In this document: positions 22,568 to 23,878 of the stretch, piece by piece
Layout of the letters: the number at the start of each line of letters is the position of its first letter
How positions within the stretch are numbered: the stretch's first letter is position 1
Notes under the pieces: model-generated
Told to the model about the DNA's origin: nothing
The model's database searches: none
Seen by the model: the letters and a program-made list of their open reading frames with translations, nothing else
Assembly (NCBI GenBank): GCA_947475125.1
Contig: CANJMX010000008.1
Span: forward strand, 1 to 23,878
Source of the DNA: Actinomycetota bacterium
GTDB lineage: Bacteria; Actinomycetota; Thermoleophilia; Miltoncostaeales; Miltoncostaeaceae
DNA: 23,878 bases
Direction: 5' to 3'
Position numbers and translations under genes: made by a program

Positions 22568-23014
22568 CTAGTCGACAACCTCAACGGGGATGCCGGCGTG
22601 CTTCTCAACCTCGGCAGCCGTGTCGGCGCCGAATGCCCGGCCCAGAAATGAGTGGTGACCCTGTCCGACCACGATCAACTGGCAGTGGTGGTCCTTGCCG
22701 GTCTCCACGATCAGGCTGCCGGGCTCACCGATGGCCCAGGCGTAGGTGGCCTTCTTCACGCCAGCGGCATTTACCTTCTCGCGCGCCTCACCCAGCACCT
22801 CGTGCATGTCGGGGAGCTCGGGGAACGGGCCAACCATGGGGCTGCCGTCGCCCATGGTGCCGAAGGCCCGAGGCCCTGTTGGATCAAGCGCCGCCTCGTG
22901 GACTGCGAGCACCAGCAGCGACGCGTGGCGCTCATGGGCCAGAGCGATTGCGCGGGCGAGGGCGCGGTCGGCCGACTCGCTACGCTCGTAGCCGACCAGA
23001 ATGGGTGAGCTCAT
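22568..23014 (-). CDS. Universal stress protein (UspA family)
   Basis: The 148-aa protein is a single Usp domain. It begins SSPILVGYERSESADRALARA, continues with LLVLAVHEAAL, and ends with the Usp signature strand CQLIVVGQGHHSFLGRAFGADTAAEVEKHAGIPVEVVD. The classical ATP-binding pattern Gx2Gx9G(S/T) is not met exactly (GQGHHSFLGRAFGAD), so nucleotide binding is uncertain. A Shine-Dalgarno sequence GAGGA lies 6 nt before ATG 23014. It is transcribed leftward into tRNA-Thr, 8 nt after its stop. A decayed C-terminal paralogue lies at 19002-19175, showing that this locus, including part of the tRNA, was once copied or has a lost sibling. Confidence 0.88.
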   Translation of the reverse strand: MSSPILVGYERSESADRALARAIALAHERHASLLVLAVHEAALDPTGPRAFGTMGDGSPMVGPFPELPDMHEVLGEAREKVNAAGVKKATYAWAIGEPGSLIVETGKDHHCQLIVVGQGHHSFLGRAFGADTAAEVEKHAGIPVEVVD

Positions 23015-23100
23015 CGGGATTCCTCAGGAGGCGTGGACAATGCGTCCCGCACGCTACCCGTCAGACCCCCGGGGCGCCACACCCATCGTCATGGCGTCAC

Positions 23101-23129
23101 ACCCTCAACCTCGGGTCGAGGCTGAGGGT
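23101..23129 (-). terminator. Strong hairpin downstream of sigH
   Basis: ACCCTCA-A-CCTCG, loop GGT, CGAGG-C-TGAGGGT form a 12-bp stem with one A-C mismatch, 18 nt after the sigma-factor stop on the minus strand. It lacks a U-tract, but its position fits a terminator or mRNA-stabilising element. Confidence 0.55.
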
Positions 23130-23146
23130 GACCCTCAACCATCGGT

Positions 23147-23809
23147 TTAGAGGTCCAGAACCGAACGCTCGCCGAGATGCGTCTCCACCTTGCGCTTCAC
23201 CCGCTGAAGTGCGTTGTCCACACTCTTGGGATTGCACTCCAGGCGCTCGGCCACCTCTTCATACGAGCGACCCTCGAGATACATCGCCAGCACCTCGCGC
23301 TCAAGCGGGCTCAAAACCCGGCCGAGGCACTCGATGAGGCTTGTGAGCTCTTCGGTGGAGATTGCCTGGTTGATCGGATCGGTTACCGGATCGTCGGGCA
23401 GCACGTCGGCCAGCGTGGTCTCCTGCTCGGAGCCCGCGCGGGTGTTGCTGAACGAGACGTAGGTGTTCAGCGGCGAGTGCTTGTTGCGGGCAGCGGTCTT
23501 GATCGCCGTGATGATCTGGCGGGTGACGCACAGCTCAGCGAACGATCGGAAACTCGCCTCACGCTCGGGGCGATAATCACGCACCGCCTTGAAGAGACCG
23601 ATGAGTCCCTCCTGGATGAGGTCCTCGGAGTCGCCGCCGGCGAGGAAGTACGCGCTGGCCTTCAGGCGCACGAATCCGCGGTAGCGGGAGATGATCTGGT
23701 CCATGGCCTGCTGGTCCCCTCCGCGCGCGCGGCGGACAAGGCCCTCGTCGACCACGTCGACGTAGCCCTGCTGGTCCAGATCGGTCTGCCTCCTGGCGGT
23801 GGCTCCCAT
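23147..23809 (-). CDS. sigH: RNA polymerase sigma factor, SigH/sigma-30 type
   Basis: The 220-aa sigma-70-family protein lacks region 1.1. Region 2 spans EGLVRRARGGDQQAMDQIISRY, EDLIQEGLIGLFKAVRDY (core binding) and EASFRSFAELCVTRQIITAIKTAARNKH (2.3/2.4). Region 4 carries LSPLEREVLAMYLEGRSYEEVAERLECNPKSVDNALQRVKRKV. Together these match SigH/Spo0H-type factors, which in Bacillus drive early sporulation and stationary-phase genes. In non-sporulating actinobacteria the role is unknown. ATG 23809 is favoured by GGGAG 5 nt upstream; GTG 23815 is in frame but overlaps that site. Repeats of ACCCTCAACC flank the gene on both sides. Confidence 0.9.
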   Translation of the reverse strand: MGATARRQTDLDQQGYVDVVDEGLVRRARGGDQQAMDQIISRYRGFVRLKASAYFLAGGDSEDLIQEGLIGLFKAVRDYRPEREASFRSFAELCVTRQIITAIKTAARNKHSPLNTYVSFSNTRAGSEQETTLADVLPDDPVTDPINQAISTEELTSLIECLGRVLSPLEREVLAMYLEGRSYEEVAERLECNPKSVDNALQRVKRKVETHLGERSVLDL

Positions 23810-23878
23810 TTTCACTCCCGGTCGGTCAATCGATTCATGATCATCCGGATCCCCAAACCCTCAACCCTCACATGAGGA

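Noticed and set aside
23177..23875. Long plus-strand ORF antisense to sigH
   Set aside because: Sigma regions 2 and 4 are clear on the minus strand; no recognisable motif or Shine-Dalgarno sequence is seen here.
1..23878. CRISPR arrays, IS elements, phage genes, toxin-antitoxin pairs
   Set aside because: No regularly spaced repeats, transposase or integrase motifs, or small paired toxin-antitoxin ORFs were found on either strand.

Overview
The window is GC-rich, densely coded DNA from a chromosome that looks actinobacterial, most likely a deep-branching Actinomycetota such as Thermoleophilia. This placement is inferred from protein resemblance: an actinobacterial-type MutY, a DnaQ/GIY-YIG fusion, a SigH/sigma-30-type factor in a non-Bacillus setting, an APC permease with a C-terminal universal-stress domain, and several ATG/GTG starts preceded at 6-9 nt by a TANNNT -10 box, which suggests leaderless transcripts. 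No phage, IS element, CRISPR array or rRNA was seen.

Layout. 1-310: 5' part of a membrane protein gene (minus). 406-1071: PhoU-like phosphate regulator (plus). 4429-1068 (minus): a tight DNA-repair/sanitation operon of DnaQ-type exonuclease/GIY-YIG fusion, MutY, a Nudix hydrolase with a run of ten arginines near its C-terminus, and a 59-aa charged protein. 4521-5021: MarR regulator. 6043-5018 (minus): secreted N-acetylmuramoyl-L-alanine amidase. 6131-8376: secreted TolB-like propeller protein coupled to a small conserved protein. 8755-8378 (minus): VOC/glyoxalase-fold protein. 8831-10852: basic 18-codon leader ORF followed by an APC permease-USP fusion. 11048-13926: two MFS exporters. 14059-14460: SRPBCC protein. 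14581-17482: secreted His/Gly/Pro-rich protein, then an OmpR-type response regulator and its histidine kinase. 18906-17479 (minus): Tat-exported alpha/beta hydrolase.

19002-19307 is a small gene graveyard. A C-terminal universal-stress-protein remnant (minus, internal TAG) abuts a C-terminal histidine-kinase remnant (plus). The USP remnant aligns without gaps to the intact usp gene at 22568-23014, and the similarity reaches into the adjacent tRNA-Thr.

19484-22459 is the most unusual part: three overlapping genes that look like a compact relative of the methylamine dehydrogenase (mau) system. They encode a MauE-MauD fusion, a Tat-exported Cys-rich MauA-like small subunit, and a CcdA/DsbD-like membrane domain fused to an extracytoplasmic beta-propeller. 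The MauA-like protein appears to have Phe where the second Trp of the TTQ cofactor should be, and no MauG-like gene is in the window. The cluster may therefore be a cofactor-less or differently modified variant.

22486-23809 (minus): a SigH-like sigma factor followed by a strong hairpin, then usp and tRNA-Thr(UGU) 8 nt downstream of it.
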